From assembly GCF_032854445.1 (NCBI RefSeq), contig NC_088307.1, forward strand, positions 3,164,001 to 3,228,000: a stretch of DNA of 64,000 nt, in the 5' to 3' direction. The notes under the pieces were generated by a model. The model saw only the letters and a list, made by a program, of their open reading frames with translations. It searched no databases and was not told where the DNA came from. A program made the translations under genes and the position numbers. This document shows positions 42,713 to 53,530 of this stretch, one piece after another. Origin of the DNA: Liolophura sinensis (taxonomy: Eukaryota; Mollusca; Polyplacophora; Chitonida; Chitonidae). Position 1 is the first letter of the stretch. Each line of letters opens with the position of its first letter.

Positions 42713-42975
42713 CCGCCGTGGCTCAGTTTGTTAGCGCGCTATCGCAGCGTTACGACCCAGGAGCCTCTCACCAATGCGGTCGATGTGAGTTCAAGTCCAG
42801 CTCATGCTGGCTTCCCCTCCCATCGTACATGGGAAGGTCCTTCAGCAACCTGCGGATGGTCGTGGGTTTCCCCCGGGCTCTGCCCGGTTTCCTCCCACCA
42901 TAATGCTGGCCGCCGTCGTATAAGTGAAGTATTCTTGAGTACGGCGTGAAACACCAGTCAAATAAATAAACAAAA
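42713..42975 (+). repeat. SINE family 1, full-length, plus
   Basis: Head GGCCGCCGTGGCTCAGTTTG (A box), B box GAGTTCAAGTCCAGCTCATG, body GGATGGTCGTGGGTTTCCCC, core CGTCGTATAAGTGAAGTATT and tail (AAAT)n. It is one of the best copies for defining the family (about 260 bp). No exact target-site duplication was found. Confidence 0.95.
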
Positions 42976-43039
42976 ATTAAATGCTCATCATTTATGACCT
43001 CCCAGATTATATCACTAACAACATGCATATTGAGTCTTG

Positions 43040-43760
43040 CCGCTTTGTTTCATTTTTTTATGTTTTACGCCATATTCTAGGCTTATGGGCGGAGTAAACT
43101 GGATTGCTTTGTGTAAGCTGTTACCCATCACCTGACAAGCCCGCTGACTTAAACCGCAGACAGAACTGGAATGGAGCCTGCGTCCTAATTTGCAAAAAAG
43201 ACATCATCTGCGGTGATAACAACAGATAAAGTGAATTAACCAGTTAGGGATTCCTTAGTAATCGCACGGATTTTCCCTGCATCATTTAAAACTGGTACTA
43301 AGGCAAATTTGTCATCAATTGACCTTCCTACGTGTATTTAATGCTATCCTGGAATCTGAACTTGGCGTTTTATAGTGACCATGGTGTAAGCATGTCTCAA
43401 TTCTAGAGCGCTTTGTGTCCACTGTTCCGGTGACAGGATATTGCCCTTAAAAGTAGTATCTTGTGGTTGCGTCGTGTCACTGAAGTTGCCCAATAACTGT
43501 AAACCCTGACCGGTCGACAAGCACACAGTTTAGTGAGGACATTACTCTATAGAATGGCAAGTTGTATAGGTGGTCGATACAGGAGAAAGCGTTCAAATCA
43601 GAAACCTCGTGTTCAACAAGTTCTCGTCATGAGACACAGCCTACCGTTAGTAATTAACAAGGCATGGCAACTGTATGTCTAAATAACGCTTTCGGTAATA
43701 CCATATCGTCAGCAATTTTCCGAGAACCGTGGATGTCAGTCGGAATTTGGCCACACAACG
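43040..43760 (+). repeat. Unit block L5, forward copy
   Basis: ACGCCATATTCTAGGCTTAT, AAGTGAATTAACCAG, CTGCATCATTTAAAACTGG, GGAATCTGAACTTGGCGTTT, TTCCGGTGACAGGATATTGC, GTTGCCCAATAACTGTAAAC and AGAAACCTCGTGTTCAACAA parallel 32060-33060. Confidence 0.8.
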
Positions 43761-44462
43761 GAACAATTTTAAAACAGGTGCGTGACATGGTATTTAGCTA
43801 TTATGTGAAGTAGATCGATCAGGCGATTAACATCAGTATATCTAAGGTGAATCTTGTTAGACAGCAATGAGGAATGGGCTTGATTAGTGAGATATAGTGT
43901 TTGTTTCAGATCGGCACAACACCAAATAAAATTTAAAAAAAAATGAAAAGGAATATCTCAAGAAAAATGAAGGTTTTCATGAATATGACGCAACAGTCGG
44001 AACTCCTTGTTTGAAAGTCGGTGTCCTGATGACTGCTGTGAGTCTAGTGCAGATGTTCAGCTATTCCACAGTATTGCTTGGACAACATTAGGTGGTAGCT
44101 CAATAAACATTGTCATGGACAGTTAGGTCATAAGAGCAGGCTTGGTTGAAATGAACAGGGTTAGTCTTTCACTCAGTCGCCTAGAACATACTGTTGTTCT
44201 GCTTCTCTTTCGCTTCCCATTTTCCTACTTTCTTAGTTCTTTGGTGTTCTTTTAGTTTCGTTTTGGGAATGTGCTTTGTGAGTATTGACCTGGAACATCC
44301 TTATTGGTTGATCGCAACTGTTGAAGTAGAAGAAATCTAAAATGTGAATGAGGTTTATCATACAGACAAGTCAAAATTTTGCGTAAAAATGCTTTTATTT
44401 TTTTCAGATTTTTTTTAAAGAGTGTAAAGGCAATCTAATATTTGAATAGTAAGGCGGGCTCT
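43761..44462. other. No recognisable feature
   Basis: Weak similarity to 33400-33560 near 43920-44060; otherwise nothing recognised. Confidence 0.35.
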
Positions 44463-44756
44463 ATACCGACGGTATCCCATACTGACGGTATCCCATACTG
44501 ACAGTATCCCACACTGACGGTATCCCATACTGACGGTATCCCACACTGACGGTATCCCATACTGACAGTATCCCACACTGACGGTATCCCACTGACGGTA
44601 TCCCACACTGACGGTATCCCACTGACGGTATCCCATACTGACGGTATCCCACTGACGGTATCCCATACTGACAGTATCCCACTGACGGTATCCCATACTG
44701 GCGGTATCCCACTGACGGTATCCCATACTGACGGTATCCCACACTGACGGTATCTA
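44463..44756 (+). repeat. Mixed 16-bp/14-bp minisatellite
   Basis: Units are ACTGACGGTATCCCAT (with CA/TA variants) and a form two bases shorter in which CCCA joins directly to CTGACGG. The two lengths alternate in the middle of the array. Minus frames (MGYRQWDTVS...) exist only because the repeat lacks stops. Confidence 0.95.
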
Positions 44757-45400
44757 GGAAGTCTGACGTCACATCACCTTTTCTCCTGATCTTCATCAGA
44801 ACGGAGAACTGTTTGGGAGTCCTTTATCAGTAATCTTTTATTCATAAGTAAAAAGAGTTAGTCCAACATTCAGTGTCGTGATTACAGTGGGAAAAACTTC
44901 ATGTGACGTCAGAGTTCCTAACCTCTGATAGTAAAGCCTACATTAGAATTCAAATGTTTGAACGCTTTTAACTCTGTTCAGAAAAATCTAAAAAAATAAA
45001 TGAAAGTATATTTACGCATAATTTTAAGTGGCCAATTTGCTTATGATACTTCGATTTTTAGAGGTCTTTTCCTTTAATATACCCAACGTGGTGAACTGAT
45101 TCAACACGATGAACATCCAGCCCCTGTCAAAATTTGAAGCATTCATCTTGCCCTAATGTCTCCCAGAGAGGAAAACTTCTTGGTCTTTGTATAAATGTAG
45201 ATCCAAAACTACCACCAGGTGGATATATATCTTTCAGAGCCTTGCCTATGTATGAATTTGTTAAAGTTAGCAAATTACGCTAAACGGAGACAAAAATATA
45301 TGAAACGGAATGGGCGCAGTGATGAACTGCTCTGTTTGGGGTCTAATTGGATGGGTTTTATATGAGGATACCAATTTTGATAAATGTTCGACATTCAGTT
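44757..45400. other. No recognisable feature
   Basis: AT-rich sequence with no recognised repeat. Confidence 0.35.
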
Positions 45401-46118
45401 CAGTGTAATCCTGTACTTAGTACATGGTGTAAAGATGTCAGATGTGGGCCCAGAGCGGAGAAATGAGGAAATGTGTGCAGATGGACAACGTGTGTGTGTG
45501 GGTTGGGGGGAACATATCGGTTACAGAACATGGTAAACGATGCCTTTCCAATGTGCTCGCTTGACAAATAGCGACAGCAATTGTTCGTTAGAGATTTGTG
45601 CTTAATTTTGTGTTTGTATTCTCAGTAATGAGCTAGATGCCGTCTCTTTATTGCGCTCATTCCTTTCAGACTGCTAATTTGTTATCGACATATACACGGT
45701 CTACCCAAGTACAATTTGTCAAGTCAGACTGACGGAGATTTGTCTCTTTCAAGCCGCCCAATCAAAAGCCTCGGTTCAATACCCAGCAGGCCACAGCGGA
45801 AGGGCGGCCATTACTCTCTGGGGATATGTCAGTCGATAGTATGATACGCACGGTTGAACTAATAGACCTGGTCTGATAGGACACTGGGCTTTTCGTTGAT
45901 AAATGGGCTGCCTGCCTCTGTATCCTGGCAAGGGCTCGGAAATATCGGCATATCAGAGGGCGCCTTTCAACAGACTATTAAAACTGTTACGATCTAGTCA
46001 GACATTGGCTATGAGTGTGGATTAGGCAGTTTATGGTTTAACGTTATTAAAAGGATTATGATTTACAGTTAGAAATCCCTAGTGGAGATATTAGTTATTT
46101 ATGACTGTTACAACGTTG
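45401..46118 (+). repeat. Unit block L8, forward copy
   Basis: GTGTAAAGATGTCAGATGTG, ACAGAACATGGTAAACGATG, CAGACTGCTAATTTGTTATC, AAAGCCTCGGTTCAATACCC, GGCGGCCATTACTCTCTGGG and CCTGGTCTGATAGGACACTG match 33640-34300. Its end (TTAGTTATTTATGACT) lies just before the 27-bp array. Confidence 0.88.
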
Positions 46119-46150
46119 CCAGAATGAGCCCTTGGTTTGGCGCTTAACTA

Positions 46151-48002
46151 TTTTCCTTGGTATCGAGATGGTGGTGGTTTCCTCCGTATCAAGATTGTGA
46201 TAGTTTTCCTCAGTATCAAGATGGTGGTGGTTTCCTCCGTATCAAGATGAGGATAGCTTTCCTTAGTATCAAGATGGTGATGGTTTTCCTCAGTGTCAAG
46301 ATGGTGATGGTTTTCCTTAGTGTCAAGATGGTGATGGTTTTCCTCAGTGTCAAGATGGTGATGGTTTTCCTTAGTATAATGATGGTAATGGTTTTTTTCA
46401 GTATGAAGACGCTGATGGTTTTCCTTGGTATAATGATGGTGATGGTTTTCCTTGGTATAATGATGGTGATGGTTTTCCCCCGTATAATGATGGTGATGGT
46501 TTTCCATGGTATAATGATGGTGATGGTTTCCCTTGGTATAATGATGGTGATGGTTTTCCATGGTATAATGATGGTGATGGTTTTCCTTGGTATAATGATG
46601 GTGGTGGTTTTCCTTGGTATAATGATGGTGATGGTTTTCCTTGGTATAATGGTGGCGATGGTTTTCCTTGGTATAATGATGTTGATGGTTTTCCTTGGTA
46701 TAATGATGGTGATGGTTTTCCTTGGTATAATGATGGTGATGGTTTTGCTTGGTATAATGATGGCGATGGTTTTCATCAGTATCAAGATGGGGATGATTTT
46801 CTTCAGTATCAAAATGGTGATGCTTTTCCTCCGTACAATGATGGTGATGGTTTTCCTCCGTATAATGATGGTGATGGTTTTCTATGGTATAATGATGGTG
46901 ATGGTTTTCCTTGGTATAATGATGGTGATGGTTTTCCTCAGTATCAAGATGGGGATGGTTTTTTTCAGTATCAAAATGGTGATGCTTTTCCTCCGTATAA
47001 TGATAGTGATGGTTTTCCATGGTATAATGATGGTGATGATCTTCCTTGGTATAATGATGGTGATGATTTTCCGCCGTATAATGATGGTGATGGTTTTCCA
47101 TGGTATAATGATGGCGATGGTTTTCCTCAGTATCAAGATGGGGATGGTTTTCTTCAGTATCAAAATGGTGATGATTTTCCTCCGTATAATGATAGTGATG
47201 GTTTTCCATGGTATAATGATGGTGATGGTTTTCCTCAGTATCAAGATGGTGAAGGTTTTCCCCCGTATAATGATGGTGATGGGTTTCCTCCATATAATGA
47301 TGGTGATGGGTTTCCTCCATATAATGATGGTGATGGTTTTCCTCAGTATCAAGATGTGATGGTTTTCCTCAGTATCAAGATGGTTATGGTTTTCTCCCGT
47401 ATAATAATGGTGATGGGTTTCCTCCATATAATGATGGTGATGCTTTTCCTCAGTATCAAGATGGTGATGGTTTTCCCCCGTATAATGATGGTGATGGGTT
47501 TCCTCCATATAATGATGGTGATGGTTTTCCTCAGTATCAAGATGGTGATGGTTTTCCTCAGTATCAAGATGCGATGGTTTTCCTCAGTATCAAGATGGTG
47601 ATGGTTTTCCCCCGTATAATAATGGTGATGAGTTTCCTCCATATAATGATGGTGATACTTTTCCTCAGTATCAAGATGGTGATGGTTTTCCCCCGTATAA
47701 TGATGGTGAAGGGTTTCCTCCATATAATGATGATGATGGTTTTCCCGCGTATAATGATGGTGATGGTTTTCCTCAGTATCAAGATGGTGATGGGTTTCCT
47801 CTGTATCAAGATGGTGATGGTTTTCCTCTGTATCAAGATGGTGATGGTTTTCCTCAGTATCAAGATGGTGATGGTTTTCCATGGTATAATGATGGTGATG
47901 GTTTTCCTTGGTATAATGATGGCGATGGTTTTCCTCAGTATCAAAATGGTGATGGTTTTCCTTGGTATAATGATGGTGATGGTTTTCCTCCGTATCAAGA
48001 CA
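46151..48002 (+). repeat. 27-bp minisatellite, about 68 copies, His-rich on the minus strand
   Basis: The unit is GGTATAATGATGGTGATGGT plus TTTCCTT, with an AGTATCAAGATGG-type variant. Minus-strand translation gives nonapeptides such as ENHHHHYTK, and plus-strand translation gives MVMVFLGIM; both strands are open for 390-400 codons. Single-base deletions near 46228, 47355 and 47573 shift the His phase, splitting it over three minus frames (46148-47320, 46882-47508, 47349-47882). No promoter, signal sequence or unique flanking exon is visible, so I annotate it as a satellite and not as a gene. Confidence 0.93.
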
Positions 48003-48555
48003 GAATATGCTGAACCTTACCCCGAGGTTTGTTTACCACTCACTGACTACAAATAGGTGTTCCAGTTTAATAATCGATAGACTTATTTCCAAAGTGACAC
48101 AGACTGACAGTCAACAAAAGAATTGGTAAGAAATTATATGTAAAGACGCAATAAAAGGGACAAAATGTAAGAGACGCACTGAAGTTTGACTGGAATGGCG
48201 CTTTTAGCCCATATTGAAACCAGTACATCTGTGTTTCGGTTGAGTGCATGCTTCACAATGAAAGTTTGAGCAGCACCTGGGAGTAAGACAAACGTCTATC
48301 TTAACCCGGAGTTGCACTAAACAGCTATATGATTAGGTGTTTAAATAAGCTGCAAACTAAGACGATTACCACTGTATCAATTATTCTTAAGGTGTATCGT
48401 TCGTAAAGTAAGTTCAGTCTTCAGACATACAACACGGATGACTCGTCACCGGATTTACAGATGCAGATGAATAATACTTAATTTAGCTAGACATGAGTAC
48501 ATCATTGCATCATCTATATGTTTTTTGTCGAGCGCATTGCTTGTTGTACGGTTAA
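48003..48555. other. No recognisable feature
   Basis: No gene or assigned repeat block. Confidence 0.35.
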
Positions 48556-48890
48556 TTACGTCTTTTTGGATTAGACCCCAAGTTATTGTTCTCTGGTCGT
48601 TGGTTGCGTTTCGTCAAGCTAACTCACAATGAGTTCCTCTACCACAATCTAAATACACTCAGCACTTGTCTGAGGTTTACCTCCTTATCTGGGCTTAACA
48701 AGATTGTCAAACGGAAATACTGCTGTCTTTGTTCACAGGAAGAGCTGAAGACGTACACTTCACTCATCAGATTGTTGATCTGTTTAGCTTACTTTGTTCC
48801 CGCCTACCGGGTATTATTTCGCGTACCTAGAGAAATAAGCCGTGATTATGCCCGTGATTTCTTTACCAGAATGCTGTTGTAAACCATAGT
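48556..48890 (+). repeat. Unit block L1, forward copy with a 98-codon frame
   Basis: ATTAGACCCCAAGT, TTACCTCCTTATCTGGGCTT, AACAAGATTGTCAAACGGAA, GGTATTATTTCGCGTACC and AGCCGTGATTATGCCCGTGA match 51650-51950. The frame 48586-48882 contains LSGLNKIVKRKYCCLC, then YRVLFRVPREISRDYARDF. The last motif is shared with the frame at 51784-51993, so an open frame persists in two copies. No known domain. Confidence 0.7.
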
Positions 48891-49009
48891 TATATCAAAA
48901 CAAAAGTGATGATTCTTTTTAATTAATATGATATTAGATTAGAAGAAATAGCAGGTAATATCATTGTTCAGTATAATTAGGTAATTTGTTTTCCATGTCT
49001 AGTGTAATA

Positions 49010-49275
49010 CAAGATATAGTATTACATAATGTTCAGTCTACACCACGATATTCATCAAAAGACAACAAATGGTTTGGCTATATATTTAACCAGTTGTGAA
49101 TTTGACATAAAATGTCATCGTGTTTGTCTTCGATATAGGGTAGCTAAGACACAAAAACTTCCCACATTAAACACTGCCCTCTTTTATATTAACTCAGGTA
49201 GAGGGATCGGTGCGAAACATGGTTTATACATTCCGGTAAATTAAGCTGAGTAGACAACATTGTGAGTTGGTCGAA
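49010..49275 (+). repeat. E block and downstream, diverged copy
   Basis: TGTGAATTTGACATAAAATG (compare TTTGAATTCGCTGTGAAATG at 24514), AACTCAGGTAGAG (the donor-like end) and TACATTCCGGTAAATTAAGC, then GAGTAGACAACATTGTGAGT, align with 24514-24735. The open frame of the 24.5-kb copy is not preserved. Confidence 0.55.
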
Positions 49276-49790
49276 TGACTCTTCCACATCTGTGTCAAAA
49301 TTCTACATATGTTGAAATACATTCAACCATATTGTCTACTCTGTGTATACCATCAATTAACTGACATGGTGATGTATTCTAACCGCAAGGAAATATCTAT
49401 CCGAATTAGTACTGTAAACTTAATTTTCCCATGTGGATTGTTAGATGCAAGTTGTTCGTTCGGAATGTACAATATTTTAGGGATAACGAAGTATTGGATT
49501 ACCTAAACTTCATCAGCTTTCGTTAATGTGACATTACTTCCAGTCATTCGAGCAGATATAGTCCACCTCAGTAAAGAACTGATGATGAAATCTTGACCAC
49601 TCTAAAATTCTACGTGACTGGGATTATATACCTTGCTTAACTGTAACCTCTCTTCATCACTTTGTAATATACCTCTAACAGAACAGCCAACCATAGATAC
49701 GGCGAGAAAGTCATACCGTCTTCAAAGACAATATATATCCTTTGATCACGAAACCAAAGATAGCTGGAACTAAAGTGTTACTGTTATTAT
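49276..49790. other. No recognisable feature
   Basis: A 65-codon frame (49309-49506) has no recognisable content. Confidence 0.35.
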
Positions 49791-50330
49791 CACGCTGAGA
49801 GGCTAATTCGTCATAAAAATAGACTTCAAACAGTCTTTAATCTTCAAAAGTATGTGTGCTGTGTAAAACGCTTTCAGTCTTTGTTGTCATCTCTTTGGTA
49901 CCTGTATGATCACTCTGGAGTCTAACGGTATTTGTTATCAGTTCGGGAGAGTGAGTGAGTGAGTGTTTGGGGTTTAACGTCATACTTCACAATTTTTCAG
50001 TCATATGACGACGACAGTGCTGGGGACATTCCCTTACCCAGTATATGTAATACACTGTGAGCCGTGCTCCTTTCTGTGTGTCTGTCAATCGACCAGGTAA
50101 CTTTTGAACGCGATGCATAGAGCAATTATAAAAGGATGTCCGTGTTCATCAGTTATTACATAACCGTACGCCTTGTAAATGTTATTTATTAGCATCTGAC
50201 AGGTAAATCTGACATCCCCAAAAACTCGAAAGAAGTTATTTTCAGATCAAGGAAGCATACAGAGACTCAATGCATTGAGGCCAAATGCATTGTAGAGAGC
50301 CAGTAGTAAGAATTGTCGAATACATCTTTC
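49791..50330 (+). repeat. Unit block M, diverged copy, with inserted family 2 SINE tail
   Basis: TAGACTTCAAACAGTCTTTA, AAACGCTTTCAGTCTTTGT, CTCCTTTCTGTGTGTCTGTC and AATCGACCAGGTAACT match 36890-37110. At 49948-50030 a family 2 fragment is inserted (GTGAGTGTTTGGGGTTTAAC, GTCATACTTCAC, TTTTTCAGTCATATGACGAC). Confidence 0.75.
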
Positions 50331-50407
50331 TTACTTGAGAAAGAATCGACAAGATGCAAAGTAACAGTACACGCTGACCTCTTGGAACCATGTGTGTGTC
50401 CTTCGAG
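50331..50407 (+). repeat. Left flank of the second 45-bp array
   Basis: TTACTTGAGAAAGAATCGAC matches TTATTTGAGAAAGAAACGAT at 39155, placing both arrays at homologous positions of their units. Confidence 0.6.
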
Positions 50408-50778
50408 GGATAAACAGAAACTTCATCCCCCAAACAGGTGTCAGCGGGAGACTAATGAACAGAAACTTTATCCCCCAAACAGGTGTCAGCGGGAGACTAA
50501 TAAACAGAAACTTCATCCCCCAAACAGGTGTCAGCGGGAGACTAATGAACAGAAACTTCATCCCCCAAACAGGTGTCAGCGGGAGAACACTAAACAGAAA
50601 CTTCATCCTCCAAACAGGTGTCAGCGGGAGAACACTAAACAGAAACTTCATCCTCCAAACACGTGTCAGCGGGAGACGAATAAACAGAAACTTCATCCTC
50701 AAAGCACGTGTCAGCGGGAGACTAATAAATGGAAACTTCATCCTCCAAGCACGTGTCAGCGGGAGAGCAGTGAAGTTG
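50408..50778 (+). repeat. 45-bp minisatellite, second locus, about 8 copies
   Basis: Same unit as 39187-40105 (AACAGAAACTTCATCCCCCA, then AACAGGTGTCAGCGGGAGAC), with both flanks homologous, so the array existed before the unit duplicated. Open frames of 135-191 codons across it are a by-product of the period divisible by three. Confidence 0.97.
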
Positions 50779-50996
50779 AAGGCTGTCATCATCACATGAC
50801 TAGAACTGATCTTGGCTTTGTAGGTCTGTGCTTTAGTTCACTGCTGTGTTGGGATGGTTATCCTTTAGCCTTGACGCACATTGATTAGGAAATAGTCTGA
50901 GTCGATAAATCAAAAAGGCACATTACTGAGACACGTTCATGAAATACGCCTTGTTTATGCTGAAAATAGTGCATGCTTTAGACTTACCAATCTTTG

Positions 50997-51156
50997 GTAG
51001 CAGTTATCGTGAAAACCTTGAGTGTAAATCGCTTTAGTAGCAGTTATCGTAAAAATCTTGAGTGTAAATCACCTTGGTAGCAGTTATCGTGAAAATCTTG
51101 AGTGCAAATCACCTTGGTAGCAGTTATCGTGAAAATCTTGAGTGTAAGTCACATTT
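50997..51156 (+). repeat. Four-copy 40-bp tandem repeat
   Basis: GTAGCAGTTATCGTGAAAAT followed by CTTGAGTGTAAATCACCTTG recurs at 50997, 51037, 51077 and 51117. It is unrelated in sequence to the 40-bp unit at 4.5 kb. Confidence 0.95.
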
Positions 51157-51221
51157 AAACCGATTCTATCATTCGATTAATTCAGCCTTTAAAGTACAAG
51201 AACAATCTCTGCCCAGATACA

Positions 51222-51489
51222 TATTTATTTATTTATTGGATTGGTGTTTTACGCCGTACTCAAGAATATTTCACTTATACGACGGCGGCCAGCATTATGG
51301 TGGGTGGAAACAGGGCACAGCCCGGGGGAAACCCACGACCATCCGCAGGTTGCTTGAGGACTTTCCCACGTACGGCCGGAGAGGAAGCCAGCATGAGCTG
51401 GACTTGAACTCACAGCGACCGCAATGGTGAGAGACTCCTGGGTCATTACGGTGCGCTAGCGCGCTAACCAACTGAGCCACGGAGGCCCC
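51222..51489 (-). repeat. SINE family 1, full-length, minus, with 15-bp target-site duplication
   Basis: Tail (TATT)n, GATTGGTGTTTTACGCCGTA, CACTTATACGACGGCGGCC, through TGAACTCACAGCGACCGCAA to AACCAACTGAGCCACGGAGG. Flanked by CTCTGCCCAGATACA at 51207-51221 and again at 51490-51504, a perfect 15-bp duplication. It is a well preserved and probably recent insertion. Confidence 0.97.
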
Positions 51490-51639
51490 CTCTGCCCAGA
51501 TACAAACATATGTGATGAAAAATACGCATGCTGCAGAAAATTAATAGTAGTTAACTTAATTGAACAAGAGTAAATAACAGCATGAGCTTTATCCTTTTTG
51601 CCGAGCAGATTGCAATTTATACGATTAATTGGTAAAAAG

Positions 51640-52450
51640 AAGTTATTGGATTACGCCACGGGGGCTTGTGCTTCGGCTCAGGTCGTTTTCGTTTATTCTA
51701 GCTGAAGCTAAACCAATTCCTCTTCTGCAAATCCTATCTCATCTTTCGTCGTAGAATCTCTTCATTACTCGGGCTTAAACAGTTTGTCAAAACAGAAATA
51801 TAACCGTTTGTGCCTAGAGAAGAGGTTGGACGTGTGCACTATGAGATTATTGCTTTGTTTAAGTAATCTTTCCACCGTAGACCGGATGTTATACCGGGTT
51901 CCACGGGAACTAAGCCGTGATTATGCCCGTGATTTTGTTACGAGTGCTGCCGTAATTGTAAAATATATTGGTAAGCTGTGTTTCGCTGGATAGCAGAAAT
52001 CTTGCAGATTTTAAAACCATCAAGTGATTAGATGGAAACAAATTTCTCTTCATCTAAAGAGAGGAGAATCTTTTAGTTCATTCTGGAGTCATTTCAAGTA
52101 TCAGTGAGAGAATGAAGATAAATAAGCCAGACTTGCTGGAGCCTTCTACTCACGTCCCTCAGTCCTTTTGAACATTACTGCTATGGACGGGACTGCTATT
52201 CCCCGCACCAGGAGCTAACAGCCCAGAACAAATGGAAATAAGTGACAAAGGCTCTCGGTAAGAGTGTCCTTCGTGTGTGTGAATCGATCCACCGATAATT
52301 CCCAGCCCTTCTTTAATACGTAATGTCTCCCAAGATAGCGGATAGTAATTCACTACAGTGGTCTCCTTTAAGACGTTAGCTATCTAGTCTTGACAATATC
52401 ACGCGCATTCGCCTAGTTCAGAAGCCATTTAAATTACAGCTATAAGAATA
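51640..52450 (+). repeat. Unit blocks L1 and L2, forward copy
   Basis: L1: GGATTACGCCACGGGGGCTT, TTACTCGGGCTTAAACAGTT, ACCGGATGTTATACCGGGTT, AGCCGTGATTATGCCCGTGA. L2: GGAGCCTTCTACTCACGTCC, AACAAATGGAAATAAGTGAC, AGCGGATAGTAATTCACTAC, GCTATCTAGTCTTGACAATA. Frame 51784-51993 shares RVPRELSRDYARDFVT with the 48.6-kb copy. Confidence 0.82.
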
Positions 52451-52539
52451 CGACCTTGTCCGAAGAGGGCTCGAACAGTTTCCCAGGGACAAAAAGAACC
52501 GCTTTAATCTTATACAGATCTTGGATATACTTTATAGAT

Positions 52540-52625
52540 GTAACAGAGAGTTATGAAGTTATTTTGCGCATCCTCCAGCACTGGTCAATAAATAGCAGAG
52601 AAGACCTTCACTGAAATGTGAAACG
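52540..52625 (+). repeat. Unit block L3, short copy
   Basis: TTATGAAGTTATTTTGCGCA, CCAGCACTGGTCAATAAAT and GACCTTCACTGAAATGTGAA match 41873-41945. Confidence 0.7.
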
Positions 52626-52704
52626 CAGTTTTTATTTGAATAATGCTAATTTTATACATGTGTTTGGGAAAGAGTGCATTTTAACGCTTCCCTTGAAAAA
52701 ATGT

Positions 52705-53060
52705 CCACCCGCAAATTTGACCCGCTCACGAAAGATAGAGGTAAATAATTGTGGAGGAGACTCATCTCTCGTGTGCAGGTCACGTCTGGTTAGAAAGGGG
52801 GTAGCAGAATCTCGATTACTTTCATCACGGGCAGATAAAGACCTGAAAGATGCCTTGCACATTCCCGACTGGTGCATTGTTTTTTGTCAGCCGTTCTGGC
52901 GGCGGAGTTAGTGAGAGAGTGGTTCTAACTCAGCCACTTACCCTGCACACATTCCCATTGGGAAAGTCATATAGCGTAAGAGACGAAGGTGGTTTATTTT
53001 CTCCTCTTACGAAGGCTCAGATTGTAAATTCTCCACTGAGTATTAAAACTTTCTGCCCTA
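52705..53060 (+). repeat. Unit block L4, forward copy
   Basis: GATAGAGGTAAATAATTGTG, GGAGACTCATCTCTCGTGTG, CACATTCCCGACTGGTGCAT and AACTCAGCCACTTACCCTG align with 31380-31640. A 97-codon frame (52618-52911) is not shared beyond the motif IPDWC. Confidence 0.75.
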
Positions 53061-53299
53061 CTCATCAGCTTTGTACTTGATGTCAGTTTATATTCAACAG
53101 AATTTGATAGATGCGGCATAAATCTACCAGCAGCCTATCGATGGTCGTGGGTAGAAGCATCTTTGCATTAATGTCTGACTTCTATCAGAAGAATCTGTAT
53201 ATCTTGTTTAAGACACTCCCCCGATGATATAGAATGCTGTTCATTTATAACGTGTTGAATTCCAGGTCATACACAGGTCAGAAAGAATCTATTTCCAGC
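53061..53299. other. Unassigned spacer
   Basis: Contains an isolated GCAGCCTATCGATGGTCGTG, possibly a scrap of SINE body (53130-53150). Confidence 0.3.
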
Positions 53300-53304
53300 A
53301 GTGC

Positions 53305-53530
53305 TGCTTTATTTGATTTGTTTATTTATTTAACTACAAACTCTAGATTTTTTCACGTAAGTGACAGTGGTTAGGCTTAATGGTGGCGGAAACAGGAATA
53401 AGAAGAGAAAACTACGGCCCATCTTCATGAACCTAACAAAAATACTGATCTAAACCTCAACCGAATCACATGTGGATGGAGCTGGGTTTGAACCGACGAC
53501 CTCATCGGCCAAAGACAGATCGGCTGCCGT
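53305..53530 (-). repeat. SINE-like family 3 (tRNA-related), minus
   Basis: A (TTTA)n-like tail, ACAAACTCTAGATTTTTTCA, CGTAAGTGACAGTGGTTAGG, AATGGTGGCGGAAACAGG and GGGTTTGAACCGACGACCTC, whose reverse complement contains a polymerase III B-box-like GGTTCAAACCC. It resembles family 1 in layout but not in sequence; assignment from general resemblance only. Confidence 0.55.

Noticed and set aside
42713-42790. Functional tRNA gene in the SINE head
   Set aside because: A and B box regions are present but the sequence continues into the SINE body without an acceptor stem, and the unit is a dispersed repeat.
45770-45800. Functional tRNA gene at the CGGTTCAATACCC word in block L8
   Set aside because: No matching A box, acceptor stem or cloverleaf could be drawn around it.
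46148-47359. Long overlapping open frames (390 aa minus, 400 aa plus) as genes
   Set aside because: They lie wholly in a 27-bp tandem array with no stop in the unit; both strands are open, and phase shifts occur from 1-bp deletions.
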